NCBI GenBank assembly: GCA_030831165.1
Contig: JAURLP010000007.1
Location: 1-64,000, forward strand
Origin: Gammaproteobacteria bacterium
GTDB taxonomy: Bacteria; Pseudomonadota; Gammaproteobacteria; Pseudomonadales; Pseudohongiellaceae
DNA: 64,000 nucleotides
Direction of reading: 5' to 3'
Under the pieces are notes generated by a model that saw only the letters and a program-made list of their open reading frames with translations, did not search any database and was not told the origin of the DNA. A program made the translations under genes and the position numbers. Positions 56,386 to 64,000 of this stretch are shown here, piece after piece (positions within the stretch are counted from its first letter, which is position 1; each line of letters opens with the position of its first letter).

Positions 56386-57468
56386 ATGAAAATTACTATG
56401 AAAAAGACCATTAACTTTTTACTTGTCAGTGCAGCGCTAGCCAGCGCAGCCTTAATCCAGTTTTCTCAAGGTGCACCAGAGTATCTTAGCTTTCAGACAG
56501 AAGATGAAGCGAACAACATTGAGATATATAGTAAAGCAAGTCCCTCCGTAGTCTTTGTCACCAATACAGCCCTGGTCAGAAACAATCCTTTTTCTCGAAA
56601 TGTTCAAGAAATACCCCGTGGTGCAGGTACCGGCTTCATCTGGGACAAAAGCGGATTGATAGTAACTAACTATCACGTTGTTCAAGATGCCAATAGAGTA
56701 ATGATCAGACTTCAGGATCAGAGTAGCTGGGAAGCAGAAGTGGTCGGTTTGTCTCCCGACAAGGATCTTGCCTTGCTTCGCATTAATGCTCCATCAGAAA
56801 AACTGACCCCATTACCTCTTGGCGAATCATCATCACTCCAGGTAGGGCGGAAAGTTGTGGCGATTGGCAACCCTTTTGGGCTGGATACCACCTTGACCGT
56901 TGGAGTCGTCAGCGCCCTGGGTCGAGAGATGACTTCATTAACCAATAGAGCAATCCGTGATGTGATTCAGACCGATGCCTCAATAAATCCCGGCAACTCA
57001 GGAGGGCCGCTATTGAACTCCATGGGGCAACTGGTCGGAGTAAATACCCAGATTTTAAGTCCCTCAGGCGCCAATGCCGGTATAGGCTTTGCTATACCTG
57101 TTGATACAGTCAAAAGGGTTATACCGCAACTTCAGGAATTTGGTCGTGAAATCCGTCCGGTTCTGGGAATTTCAAATTTAAATGACACCATCAGTCAGCA
57201 AAATGGCATCCAGGGGGTCATTGTTGGAGATGTCACTTCAGGCCTTGGCGCTCAGGAAGCTGGTTTAATTGGTTTACAGCAGGATGAACGCGGAAATGTC
57301 ATGCTTGGCGATGTCATCGTCGGCATTGAAAACATGGATGTCACCAACAATGATGACTTGCTTAATGCTCTGGAGCAATTTCAGCCTGGGGACGTAGTCG
57401 AAGTATTAACCAGACGTCGCAATAAGAGTGAAATGTCATTTGAGGTCGAACTATCTGAACCATTGTAA
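56386..57468 (+). CDS. S1C-family periplasmic serine protease (DegS/AlgW-like)
   Basis: A trypsin-like protease of 360 residues with one PDZ domain. The N-terminal helix (about 8-26) may be a signal peptide or membrane anchor. The catalytic His is in VTNYHVVQD, Asp in DKDLALLR, and Ser in GNSGGPLLN; a PDZ domain covers about 265-355. Single PDZ and length match DegS/AlgW, proteases that cut anti-sigma factor RseA in envelope stress, whereas DegP/DegQ have two PDZ domains. An ATG four codons in is an equally good start. It stands alone and divergent from the fadD-like gene; rseA and mucB are not nearby. Confidence 0.85.
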   Translation: MKITMKKTINFLLVSAALASAALIQFSQGAPEYLSFQTEDEANNIEIYSKASPSVVFVTNTALVRNNPFSRNVQEIPRGAGTGFIWDKSGLIVTNYHVVQDANRVMIRLQDQSSWEAEVVGLSPDKDLALLRINAPSEKLTPLPLGESSSLQVGRKVVAIGNPFGLDTTLTVGVVSALGREMTSLTNRAIRDVIQTDASINPGNSGGPLLNSMGQLVGVNTQILSPSGANAGIGFAIPVDTVKRVIPQLQEFGREIRPVLGISNLNDTISQQNGIQGVIVGDVTSGLGAQEAGLIGLQQDERGNVMLGDVIVGIENMDVTNNDDLLNALEQFQPGDVVEVLTRRRNKSEMSFEVELSEPL

Positions 57469-57618
57469 TCTTTTTCCCCTTTTAAGCCTTTCTAGCTGAA
57501 CTTACCTCAGATTGGCCGGAAAAACTTGCTTTTATTTTTTAATAAACCATACAATCATCCCCCTTCGTATTAGTCGTAAATATCAACTGGTATAAATCTA
57601 ATATCCGCAGGGGGGATT

Positions 57619-58509
57619 ATGAAAAGTATCAACCTTATTAAGATGCTTGGGTTCAGCATCATATCAATGGCTAGCACTATTGTTGCAGCACAGGAGATTA
57701 ATTTCTCAGGCGATTGGAGTGCTATCTATCACGAAGATGCACCTGAGCGGATCCCTGGCCCCCCCTTGTCAGACTTCGCAGGACTTCCTCTGAATGAAGC
57801 CGCCATCATGCGCGCCAACACCTGGGACCCCAACCGTATTTCAGTGGTCCCAGAATTCCAGTGTCGCGAACATGGTGGAGACTACTCCATGCGCGGTCTG
57901 GCACATATGCGTATCGAACGAGTTATTGATCCAAGATCCCAACAGGCAATTGCTTTTAAAACCCGCATGAATTTTCACAATCAAGAAAGAACCATATGGC
58001 TTGATGGCCGTGATCATCCTCCTGCCGACGCTCCGCACACTTGGGACGGTTTTTCTACAGCCCATTTTGAAAACGGCATGATGGTTGTATATACAACCCA
58101 TCAAAAACAAAGCTATACCCGTCGTAATGGAGTCCCTGCCAGCAGTGAACGGACCTTTACTGAATACTGGTATCTTCATGAAGATTATCTAACTGTAGTA
58201 ACTGTTGTCGATGACCCTGTGTTCTATACAGAGCCTCTCGTTAGAAGTCAGAATTGGGTGATAAATCCTGCATTACGAATTACCACCAATAACTGTGAAT
58301 ATGTGCTGGAGACACCCATTGGTGACGATGGGCAAATCGTTCCTCATTATCTGCCAGGTCAAAACCCCTTTCTGACTGAAACTGCGGAGATATACCACTT
58401 GCCCTATGAGGGAATGATGGGAGGCCCTGAAACCATGTACCCAGAGTTTCGTGATCAATTAGGTGAACCCTTGGGTGATAGCCGCTTCTGTACACTAGAT
58501 TGCGAATAA
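57619..58509 (+). CDS. Secreted protein of unknown function, first gene of a three-gene unit
   Basis: A 296-residue exported protein. A signal peptide (about 1-24, ending VAAQ) precedes the mature protein, which begins EINFSGDWSAIYHED. The sequence has recurring marks: FSGDW (29-33), SDFAGLPLNE (51-60), IWLDGRDHPPADAPHTWDGF (126-145), YTRRNGVPASSERTFTEYW, and DYLTVVTVVDDPVFYTEPLV (189-208). I know similar unnamed secreted proteins from proteobacteria and acidobacteria but no function. It is a distant paralogue of the third gene of this unit (59525-60373). AGGGGGGATT gives a strong ribosome site. The MBL-fold gene follows by 24 bases. Confidence 0.8.
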   Translation: MKSINLIKMLGFSIISMASTIVAAQEINFSGDWSAIYHEDAPERIPGPPLSDFAGLPLNEAAIMRANTWDPNRISVVPEFQCREHGGDYSMRGLAHMRIERVIDPRSQQAIAFKTRMNFHNQERTIWLDGRDHPPADAPHTWDGFSTAHFENGMMVVYTTHQKQSYTRRNGVPASSERTFTEYWYLHEDYLTVVTVVDDPVFYTEPLVRSQNWVINPALRITTNNCEYVLETPIGDDGQIVPHYLPGQNPFLTETAEIYHLPYEGMMGGPETMYPEFRDQLGEPLGDSRFCTLDCE

Positions 58510-58533
58510 GCAGCAAAGTCGAGGAATAAACTA

Positions 58534-59514
58534 ATGAATAAGTTATTACATGCAAGTAAAACCATCCTACTAGCTACTCTATTATCTACATCCCAATTTT
58601 TATTAGCCCAAGAAAATGAACTGCAGCTTTTACACGTGCAGGGAAATGTCTATATGCTATCCGGTGCAGAAGTCAACGTTACAGTTCAAATTGGTGAAGA
58701 GGGCATTGTTTTTGTCGACACCCCCGACGAAGAAACAGCCCCGGCAATGATAAACCTGATACAGGAAATCACGAGCCTGCCTGTATTATATGTGATCAAT
58801 ACTCATCTGGATGAAGCCCACATCTCTGGTAATGCCATGCTCAGCAGAATGGGATATCGATTAAATGCCAATCTCGCAAGCTTTGGTCCGCCAGGGGCTC
58901 CACAAACTACAGCTATAGCCGGTGCATCTGGTGGCGTTACCCTATTGGCCCATGAAAATGTTCTAAACCGTTTTTACCTTACTGATCACAATATTGAGCG
59001 TCTAGACCTTACCAGTACATACTTTATGCCTACTAAGGATTTCTATCAGAATGGTGAAGGTATTGTTGTTTATCACATGCCCAACGCTCATACAGATGGT
59101 GACAGCATTGTTTATTTCCGACGTTCAGATGTTATCAGTACCGGCGATATTTTTACTCCAGGTCAATATCCTGATATCGATACTGAGCGAGGCGGAAGTG
59201 TTCAAGGTTTAGTTAAAGCTCTCAATTTTCTAATTGAACTTATTGTCCCAGGGCCAATGGCAGAAGCAGGTACATATGTAATTCCTGGCCATGGTCGTAT
59301 CGGAGATGAAATTGATGTCGTCGAATATAGAAATATGGTCTATATCGTTATGCAACGAATTGAAGCATTGATTGATGACGGCATGAACTTAAGACAAATT
59401 ATCTCATCGCGCCCTACTCTGGATTATGACACTGAGTTTGGTGGCGCTCGTGGCGGACCAAGTTCAGAAGAATTTATTACGGCAATTTATACCAGCCTGA
59501 CTACAGAGATGTAA
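58534..59514 (+). CDS. Secreted metallo-beta-lactamase-fold protein with altered metal motif
   Basis: A 326-residue exported MBL-fold protein (signal peptide about 1-25, ending LLAQ). The family metal motif T-H-x-H-x-D-H should stand in INTHLDEAHISGN. Here His91 and His96 are kept but the middle His is Asp93 and the Asp is Ala95. The later ligands are present: His186 in NAHTDGD, Asp205 in STGDIF, and His253 in PGHGRI. Each metal site therefore lacks one usual ligand, so activity may be changed or lost. The nearest group is the NDM/SoxH-like hydrolases of unknown substrate. Start at 58534 has AGGAATAA upstream. Flanked by two paralogous secreted proteins. Confidence 0.85.
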   Translation: MNKLLHASKTILLATLLSTSQFLLAQENELQLLHVQGNVYMLSGAEVNVTVQIGEEGIVFVDTPDEETAPAMINLIQEITSLPVLYVINTHLDEAHISGNAMLSRMGYRLNANLASFGPPGAPQTTAIAGASGGVTLLAHENVLNRFYLTDHNIERLDLTSTYFMPTKDFYQNGEGIVVYHMPNAHTDGDSIVYFRRSDVISTGDIFTPGQYPDIDTERGGSVQGLVKALNFLIELIVPGPMAEAGTYVIPGHGRIGDEIDVVEYRNMVYIVMQRIEALIDDGMNLRQIISSRPTLDYDTEFGGARGGPSSEEFITAIYTSLTTEM

Positions 59515-59524
59515 GGAAGAATTT

Positions 59525-60373
59525 ATGAAAAACATATTTAAAGCACTCCTCACAACTATAACTTTATCCAGCATCCTATTTGCACAGGCACAAGAGCCCG
59601 CAGAAAGAGATGGAACATCAACTCTTCCAGACTTTGGTTTAGATGGCCCAGGACAGGAACAAGTTTCCGGCAGAGCCGGTGCACCAGTTGATCTGACTGG
59701 CACCTGGGTTAGCATTGTCACGGAAGACTGGCGTTATCGTATGGTAACTCCACAAATTGGGGACATAGCGGGCATTCCTGTCAACGAACAAGGCAAAGAG
59801 TATGCGCTGAATTGGCGACCTGAAATGGATGAAGGTAATGAATGTCGTGCTTATGGTGCTGCGGCCATTATGCATGAACCAGGGCGCATAAAAATTTCAT
59901 GGCAAAATGATGAAACACTAAAATTGGAATTTGATGCCGGGCGTCAGATCCGATATCTAAATTTTGACCTTAGTGTTGCAGCAGGTGAACCTTCAAGACA
60001 GGGCCATTCTATTGCGAGATGGGAAGCTCCGAGAGGACAGAAAGTTTCGCCTGGCATTACTAATGTCGTCCCTATTGGTCAACAGTTCCCTCGCACAGAA
60101 ATGGTGAGTAATTCACTACAAGTCGTCACTAACAATCTTATACCAGGCTATTTACGCAAAAATGGTTTGGCTCATAGTGACCAGGTGGAAGTACGTGAAT
60201 ACTATGATTTGATTACCATTCCGGATGGGTCTACCTGGTTGATCGTTGACATTATTGTAGAGGATCCTGTTTATCTCGAAGCTCCTTGGTTCACTAGTAT
60301 GAACTTCAAAAAAGAAGCAAATGACTCCAAATGGAATCCTCAGGATTGCTTCGTGACAAATCCTGGATGGTAG
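59525..60373 (+). CDS. Secreted protein of unknown function, third gene of the unit
   Basis: A 282-residue exported protein (signal peptide about 1-22, ending AQAQ). It shares with the first gene LTGTW (57-61), GDIAGIPVNEQGKEY (79-93) before a W-x-P and C-R, RKNGLAHSDQVEVREYY (211-227) and IIVEDPVYLEAPW (243-255), so the two are paralogues. It lies 10 bases after the MBL-fold gene with AAGGAAG as ribosome site, and a terminator follows. No function known; the repeated family suggests that they act on the same substrate or bind each other. Confidence 0.8.
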   Translation: MKNIFKALLTTITLSSILFAQAQEPAERDGTSTLPDFGLDGPGQEQVSGRAGAPVDLTGTWVSIVTEDWRYRMVTPQIGDIAGIPVNEQGKEYALNWRPEMDEGNECRAYGAAAIMHEPGRIKISWQNDETLKLEFDAGRQIRYLNFDLSVAAGEPSRQGHSIARWEAPRGQKVSPGITNVVPIGQQFPRTEMVSNSLQVVTNNLIPGYLRKNGLAHSDQVEVREYYDLITIPDGSTWLIVDIIVEDPVYLEAPWFTSMNFKKEANDSKWNPQDCFVTNPGW

Positions 60374-60414
60374 ATAAAAAACTAAATCACCTTATTTTAT
60401 TTTGATCAAAACAG

Positions 60415-60454
60415 AAACGGCTTCCTGCTTAAAATTCAGAAAGCCGTTTTTTTT
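60415..60454 (+). terminator. Terminator of the secreted three-gene unit
   Basis: AAACGGCTT pairs with AAGCCGTTT (9 bp, 17-base loop) and is followed by eight T. It ends the plus-strand unit and stands 23 bases before the stop of convergent thrC. Confidence 0.85.
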
Positions 60455-60476
60455 AACCTTAGATCGCTTTAAAACC

Positions 60477-61865
60477 TTACAAACTTTGTCTGATGTACTT
60501 TTCAACTTTTGAGAGTTTATTCGGCATAACGACATAATTTTCTTCACGCTCCAACAAGTCACTCAAGTGCTGCGGCAAAGCCGGCATGAACAAACCCGCT
60601 TTTGTAATCGCTTCCGAAAACTTGACCGGATGAGCTGTTGCCAAAGTTATCATTGGCGTTAGGTCATCATTTTTACAAAGCTGTGCGGCTTTCACGCCAA
60701 TTGCGGTATGAGGATCCAAGAGATAACCCTGACTATCAAACACCTCTTTAATCACCGCGCAGGTTGTTTCATCATCAACACTTGCCGAATCAAAGATAGC
60801 TTTGGCAAATTCCCATTCGCTGCCTGAAACCTGATGAATATTACTGCTTAAACCATTTACAAAACCAGTGACTTTTGCAGTGTCACCATTAAACATATCG
60901 AAAATAAATCGCTCAAAATTACTCGATACCATGATGTCCATACTGGGTGATAGACTGGCTTCAAGGCTACTCAGGTTGTACTGATTTTTACTGATAAAAC
61001 GATGCAAAATATCGTTTTTATTGGTTGCGATGATTAACTGCTTGATGGGTAATCCCATTTTTTTTGCCAGATAACCAGCATAGATGTCACCAAAATTGCC
61101 GGTGGGCACTGAAAAAGAGACGGATTCATTGCGATCAATAAATTTCAAGGCAGCATAAAAATAATACACAATCTGCGCCATTATTCTGGCCCAGTTTATA
61201 GAATTTACCGCAACCAATTGGTAGCCATCCGGCAGAAAACTTTGATCTGAAAACGCCTGCTTCACAATTTGCTGGCAATCATCAAAATTTCCAGAAATAG
61301 CAATATTATGAACATTGTCTCCAAGCACAGTGGTCATCTGTTTGCGTTGAACTTCTGACACCCGGTTATGCGGATGCAGGATAAAAATATCAACAAATTC
61401 TGAATGTTTGCATCCTTCAAGTGCAGCCGAACCAGTATCACCTGAAGTCGCACCTAATATAGCCACATGCTGCTGGCGCTTTGTTAAAAAATAATCCAGC
61501 AAACGTCCGAGCAATTGCAAGGCAAAATCCTTAAAGGCTAAAGTCGGTCCATGAAATAATTCCAACACCCATTCGTTATTATTCAATGCATGCAATGGTG
61601 CAACTTCAGGATGGCTAAAGTCAGCGTAAGTATCAATCACCATCTGTTTTAGTACCTTATCCTCAATAGCCCCAGCAACATATAAACGAATAACTTCATA
61701 GACAAGGTCAGCATAGCTCAGGTTTTTCCAGCTTAAAATTTGCTCACGACTCAGTTGTGGAACTATTTCAGGAATAAATAACCCGCCATCAGGTGCTAAA
61801 CCCGTAAGGACAACTTCTTCAAAATTTTGTGGTTCGCATTGACCACGAGTACTTATGTATTTCAT
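60477..61865 (-). CDS. thrC: Threonine synthase
   Basis: A PLP enzyme that makes threonine from O-phosphohomoserine. The 462 residues begin MKYISTRGQCEP, with PLP lysine in LAFKDFALQLLG (about 107-118), GDTGSAALEG and PTGNFGDIYAGYLAKKMGLPI in parts. It lies 42 bases downstream of hom, as in Pseudomonas. Confidence 0.96.
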   Translation of the reverse strand: MKYISTRGQCEPQNFEEVVLTGLAPDGGLFIPEIVPQLSREQILSWKNLSYADLVYEVIRLYVAGAIEDKVLKQMVIDTYADFSHPEVAPLHALNNNEWVLELFHGPTLAFKDFALQLLGRLLDYFLTKRQQHVAILGATSGDTGSAALEGCKHSEFVDIFILHPHNRVSEVQRKQMTTVLGDNVHNIAISGNFDDCQQIVKQAFSDQSFLPDGYQLVAVNSINWARIMAQIVYYFYAALKFIDRNESVSFSVPTGNFGDIYAGYLAKKMGLPIKQLIIATNKNDILHRFISKNQYNLSSLEASLSPSMDIMVSSNFERFIFDMFNGDTAKVTGFVNGLSSNIHQVSGSEWEFAKAIFDSASVDDETTCAVIKEVFDSQGYLLDPHTAIGVKAAQLCKNDDLTPMITLATAHPVKFSEAITKAGLFMPALPQHLSDLLEREENYVVMPNKLSKVEKYIRQSL

Positions 61866-61906
61866 TTTATTCTGTCTTACTTTTCATTTAAAAATAAAGA
61901 CCAGGT

Positions 61907-63229
61907 TTATTCGTCGAGCTCCGCTACTCGAATACGCGTGATTTTAGCAGTCACAGCATCAAGCGCTTCCAGTTCAGTAATTGCTTTATTCATTACAGAT
62001 TCTTGAATTTCATGAGTCATAATAATCACTGAAATCGCATTGTGATCTTGCCCGGATTTATCAGGGTCTTTTTGTATCATCGCATCAATACTTATTTCAT
62101 TATCACCTAATATTTCGGTGATATCCGCTATAACACCCACTTTATCCTGAACCAAAATTCGCAGGTAGTAGGCACAAATTATTTCTTCTATTGGCAGTAT
62201 TCTGGTTCCTCTGAGAGAGCCCGACTGGAAACCTAAAGCAGGAATTTGTTCTGGTTCTTCCTGCAAACAATCCATCCGCCGCACTAAATCAATAACGTCA
62301 GCAACCACGGCCGATGCTGTAGGTTCAGCACCTGCCCCGGCACCATAATAAAGGGTTGAACCCACTGCATCACCATGCATTAATATGGCGTTCATGACTC
62401 CATCAACTTTAGCAAGTAAGGCTTGTTTGGCTATCAATGTGGGATGCACTCTTAGATCGATGCCCTTTTCAGAAATGCTACTGATACCTAAATGCTTAAT
62501 GCGATAACCCAGCTCACTCGCATATTTCAAATCTTCAGGTGTTATCTGACTGATACCTTCTGTATAGGCTTTTTCAAGATGCAGCGGGGTGCCAAAGGCC
62601 AGTGCGGAAAGTATGGTTAGTTTATGAGCAGCATCAATTCCTTCTACATCATAAGTAGGGTCTGCTTCCGCATATCCCAAGTCTTGTGCTTCTTTCAAAA
62701 CATCTGCAAAGGGTCGGGACTTTGATTGCATTTCAGTCAAAATATAATTGCCGGTGCCATTGATTATTCCCGCCAGCCAATTAATTTTGTTGGCTGCCAA
62801 ACCTTCCCTGACCACTTTAATGATAGGAATTCCTCCTGCTACAGCTGCTTCATAACCAACGATGACATTGTTTTCGCGGGCGGCTTTAAAGATTTCATTG
62901 CCATAAGTAGCAATAAGAGCCTTGTTTGCAGTGACCACGTGCTTGCCGTTTGAAATGGCTTCCAGCACCAGATCATAAGCAAATTCTGTCCCGCCGATCA
63001 ATTCAAGCACAATATTCACAGCGGGGTCTCTGGCAACGGACATGGCATCGCTGGTGATTGTTACATCATCCACATCTTGCCCTTCCTTTAATGCCAAGGC
63101 TGCAATATGCGAAACGCATAAACGTTTCCCTAAGCGACGAGAAATTTCTTCTTGATTGCGTTTGAGTACTTCATAACTGCCGTAGCCAACAGTACCCAAG
63201 CCACAAATACCAATATTGATTGGTTGCAA
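61907..63229 (-). CDS. hom: Homoserine dehydrogenase
   Basis: Reduces aspartate semialdehyde to homoserine with NAD(P)H. The 440 residues have the dinucleotide fold GICGLGTVGYGSYEVL (about 8-23), catalytic GIINGTGNYILTEM (about 170-183), Lys in VTANKALIA, and a C-terminal ACT domain (about 355-432, GVIADITEILGDNEISID) for feedback by threonine. It is not fused to aspartokinase. It stands between dsbC and thrC. Confidence 0.97.
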   Translation of the reverse strand: MQPINIGICGLGTVGYGSYEVLKRNQEEISRRLGKRLCVSHIAALALKEGQDVDDVTITSDAMSVARDPAVNIVLELIGGTEFAYDLVLEAISNGKHVVTANKALIATYGNEIFKAARENNVIVGYEAAVAGGIPIIKVVREGLAANKINWLAGIINGTGNYILTEMQSKSRPFADVLKEAQDLGYAEADPTYDVEGIDAAHKLTILSALAFGTPLHLEKAYTEGISQITPEDLKYASELGYRIKHLGISSISEKGIDLRVHPTLIAKQALLAKVDGVMNAILMHGDAVGSTLYYGAGAGAEPTASAVVADVIDLVRRMDCLQEEPEQIPALGFQSGSLRGTRILPIEEIICAYYLRILVQDKVGVIADITEILGDNEISIDAMIQKDPDKSGQDHNAISVIIMTHEIQESVMNKAITELEALDAVTAKITRIRVAELDE

Positions 63230-63276
63230 GCTAATCTCCTGAATTCTTTTGAGTTAAATTAACTAAAGGGAAAGGC

Positions 63277-64000
63277 TTATTCGGCTTCGAACAAAAATGC
63301 TGCCAAGTCATCGGCAGGCACATAGCCAGGTACAGAAGATCCATCTTCAAACACCAAGGTCGGCGTGCCTGTTACTCCAACTTCCCTGCCTAGTTGATAT
63401 TGTTCAGCAACCGGATTTTCGCATTCAACCAGAGGAATCGCAGCTCCTCTTGAGACCGTTGTGAAAATTAAATTCCGATTTTCAGCACACCAGGTCGAAA
63501 CCATTTTGGGGTAGGTGACCTCGTCCAAACCGCTACGAGGGAAAGCCAGGTAGCGAATAGTAATACCATATTGATTAAGCTTGGAGATTTCACTGTGCAG
63601 GCGCTGACAATATGGACAATCAACATCAGTAAACACAGTAAGTATCGCTCTGGATTCGCCATCTGCAGGATAAATAATCATATCAGCTTCATCGACAGCT
63701 GCAATCAGCTCACGGCGTATCTCATTACGTCGCCCTTCACCCAGGTTAACAAAACCATCAGATGTTACCTGATAGAGGTCACTCGGGAGGAAGTATTGTG
63801 CATCGTCGCTGGCAAAAATAGCCTGACCATTTTGAATTCTGACCTCATAGAGGGCATCCACAGGGCTTGGAATAATACTTTGGATGTCTATTCCGGGCTG
63901 TGTTTCTAGTAACACTGAGCGTATTGCTGCAACCTCGGGAGTATCATCAATCAGACTACTTGAAATACCCTGCGCTAGAGCTTGTTGTGCAAGAGGAAAA
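63277..64000 (-). CDS. dsbC: Thiol:disulfide interchange protein DsbC (5' end outside window)
   Basis: A periplasmic disulfide isomerase, cut by the right edge. The frame is open to position 64000 and its first visible residues FPLAQQALAQG look like the end of a signal peptide, so only the N-terminal few residues are missing (about 240 residues remain). The DsbC dimerisation domain (about 20-75) is followed by the thioredoxin fold with CPYC in FTDVDCPYCQRLHSEI and the cis-Pro in GVTGTPTLVFEDG. A GTG at 63915 is internal. Order dsbC-hom-thrC is that of Pseudomonas. Confidence 0.93.
   Translation of the reverse strand, partial: FPLAQQALAQGISSSLIDDTPEVAAIRSVLLETQPGIDIQSIIPSPVDALYEVRIQNGQAIFASDDAQYFLPSDLYQVTSDGFVNLGEGRRNEIRRELIAAVDEADMIIYPADGESRAILTVFTDVDCPYCQRLHSEISKLNQYGITIRYLAFPRSGLDEVTYPKMVSTWCAENRNLIFTTVSRGAAIPLVECENPVAEQYQLGREVGVTGTPTLVFEDGSSVPGYVPADDLAAFLFEAE

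Overview
The window is chromosomal DNA from a free-living gammaproteobacterium of roughly 40-43 % GC (estimated by eye). Gene order points to the Pseudomonadales sensu lato, which includes the marine Cellvibrionales/OMG lineages. Evidence for this is thrS-infC-rpmI-rplT-pheS-pheT-ihfA-merR-tRNA-Pro; gyrA-(pheA/tyrA)-aroA-cmk-rpsA-ihfB-lapA-lapB-pyrF; mtaD-ubiG-mupP-yciK; a complete ccmABCDEFGHI cluster; and thrC-hom-dsbC. I saw no insertion sequence, integrase, phage gene, rRNA or CRISPR array. Most of the window is dense core genome, and the accessory-looking parts are at 33-43 kb and 54.5-60.4 kb.

Layout. 1-8.1 kb: a cut-off secreted protein, tRNA-Pro(GGG), and the translation operon read leftwards from tRNA-Val(GAC) through thrS, infC (AUU start), rpmI, rplT, pheS, pheT, ihfA and a MerR regulator. 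8.2-11.1 kb: a SpeD-like protein, uvrB and tRNA-Asn(GTT). 11.3-22.8 kb: comEA-like gene, pyrF, lapB, lapA, ihfB, rpsA, cmk, aroA, a fused prephenate dehydratase/dehydrogenase gene, and gyrA. 23.1-26.6 kb (+): mtaD, ubiG, mupP-like, yciK. 26.7-31.8 kb (-): GST, rluB, scpB, scpA, trpS, yciO-like. 31.9-38.9 kb: yciB, a periplasmic cyclophilin, a HEM4-domain protein, a small membrane protein with its own regulatory region, then moaB, moaA, modB, modC and a ferredoxin-NADP+ reductase. 39-43 kb: CotH-type kinase, DUF4956 membrane protein and VTC-type polyphosphate polymerase, with a divergent DUF4159 protein. 43-51.3 kb: an MFS transporter and the cytochrome c maturation operon. 51.6-56.2 kb: dcd, a small cytochrome c, recJ and a fadD-like ligase. 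56.4-60.4 kb (+): a DegS/AlgW-like protease and a three-gene secreted-protein unit. 60.5-64 kb (-): thrC, hom and the start-truncated dsbC.

How the genes fit together. The left part makes translation machinery and nucleoid proteins. The aroA/pheA-tyrA block feeds phenylalanine and tyrosine synthesis but lacks the serC, chorismate mutase and hisC parts that Pseudomonas carries at the same place. The 33-39 kb part concerns molybdenum cofactor and molybdate supply, with no molybdoenzyme and no modA in view. The ccm operon and the small cytochrome c belong to respiration.

Best candidates for something undescribed are: (1) the CotH/DUF4956/VTC set with its DUF4159 neighbour; (2) the secreted operon at 57.6-60.4 kb, where two paralogous unknown proteins flank a metallo-beta-lactamase-fold protein whose metal-binding motif is broken; (3) the 43-residue membrane peptide at 34.46 kb with tandem terminators, downstream of a perfect CRP-type site; and (4) the dehydratase-ACT-dehydrogenase fusion without chorismate mutase. 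The tryptophanyl-tRNA synthetase also carries a probable iron-sulfur cysteine motif.
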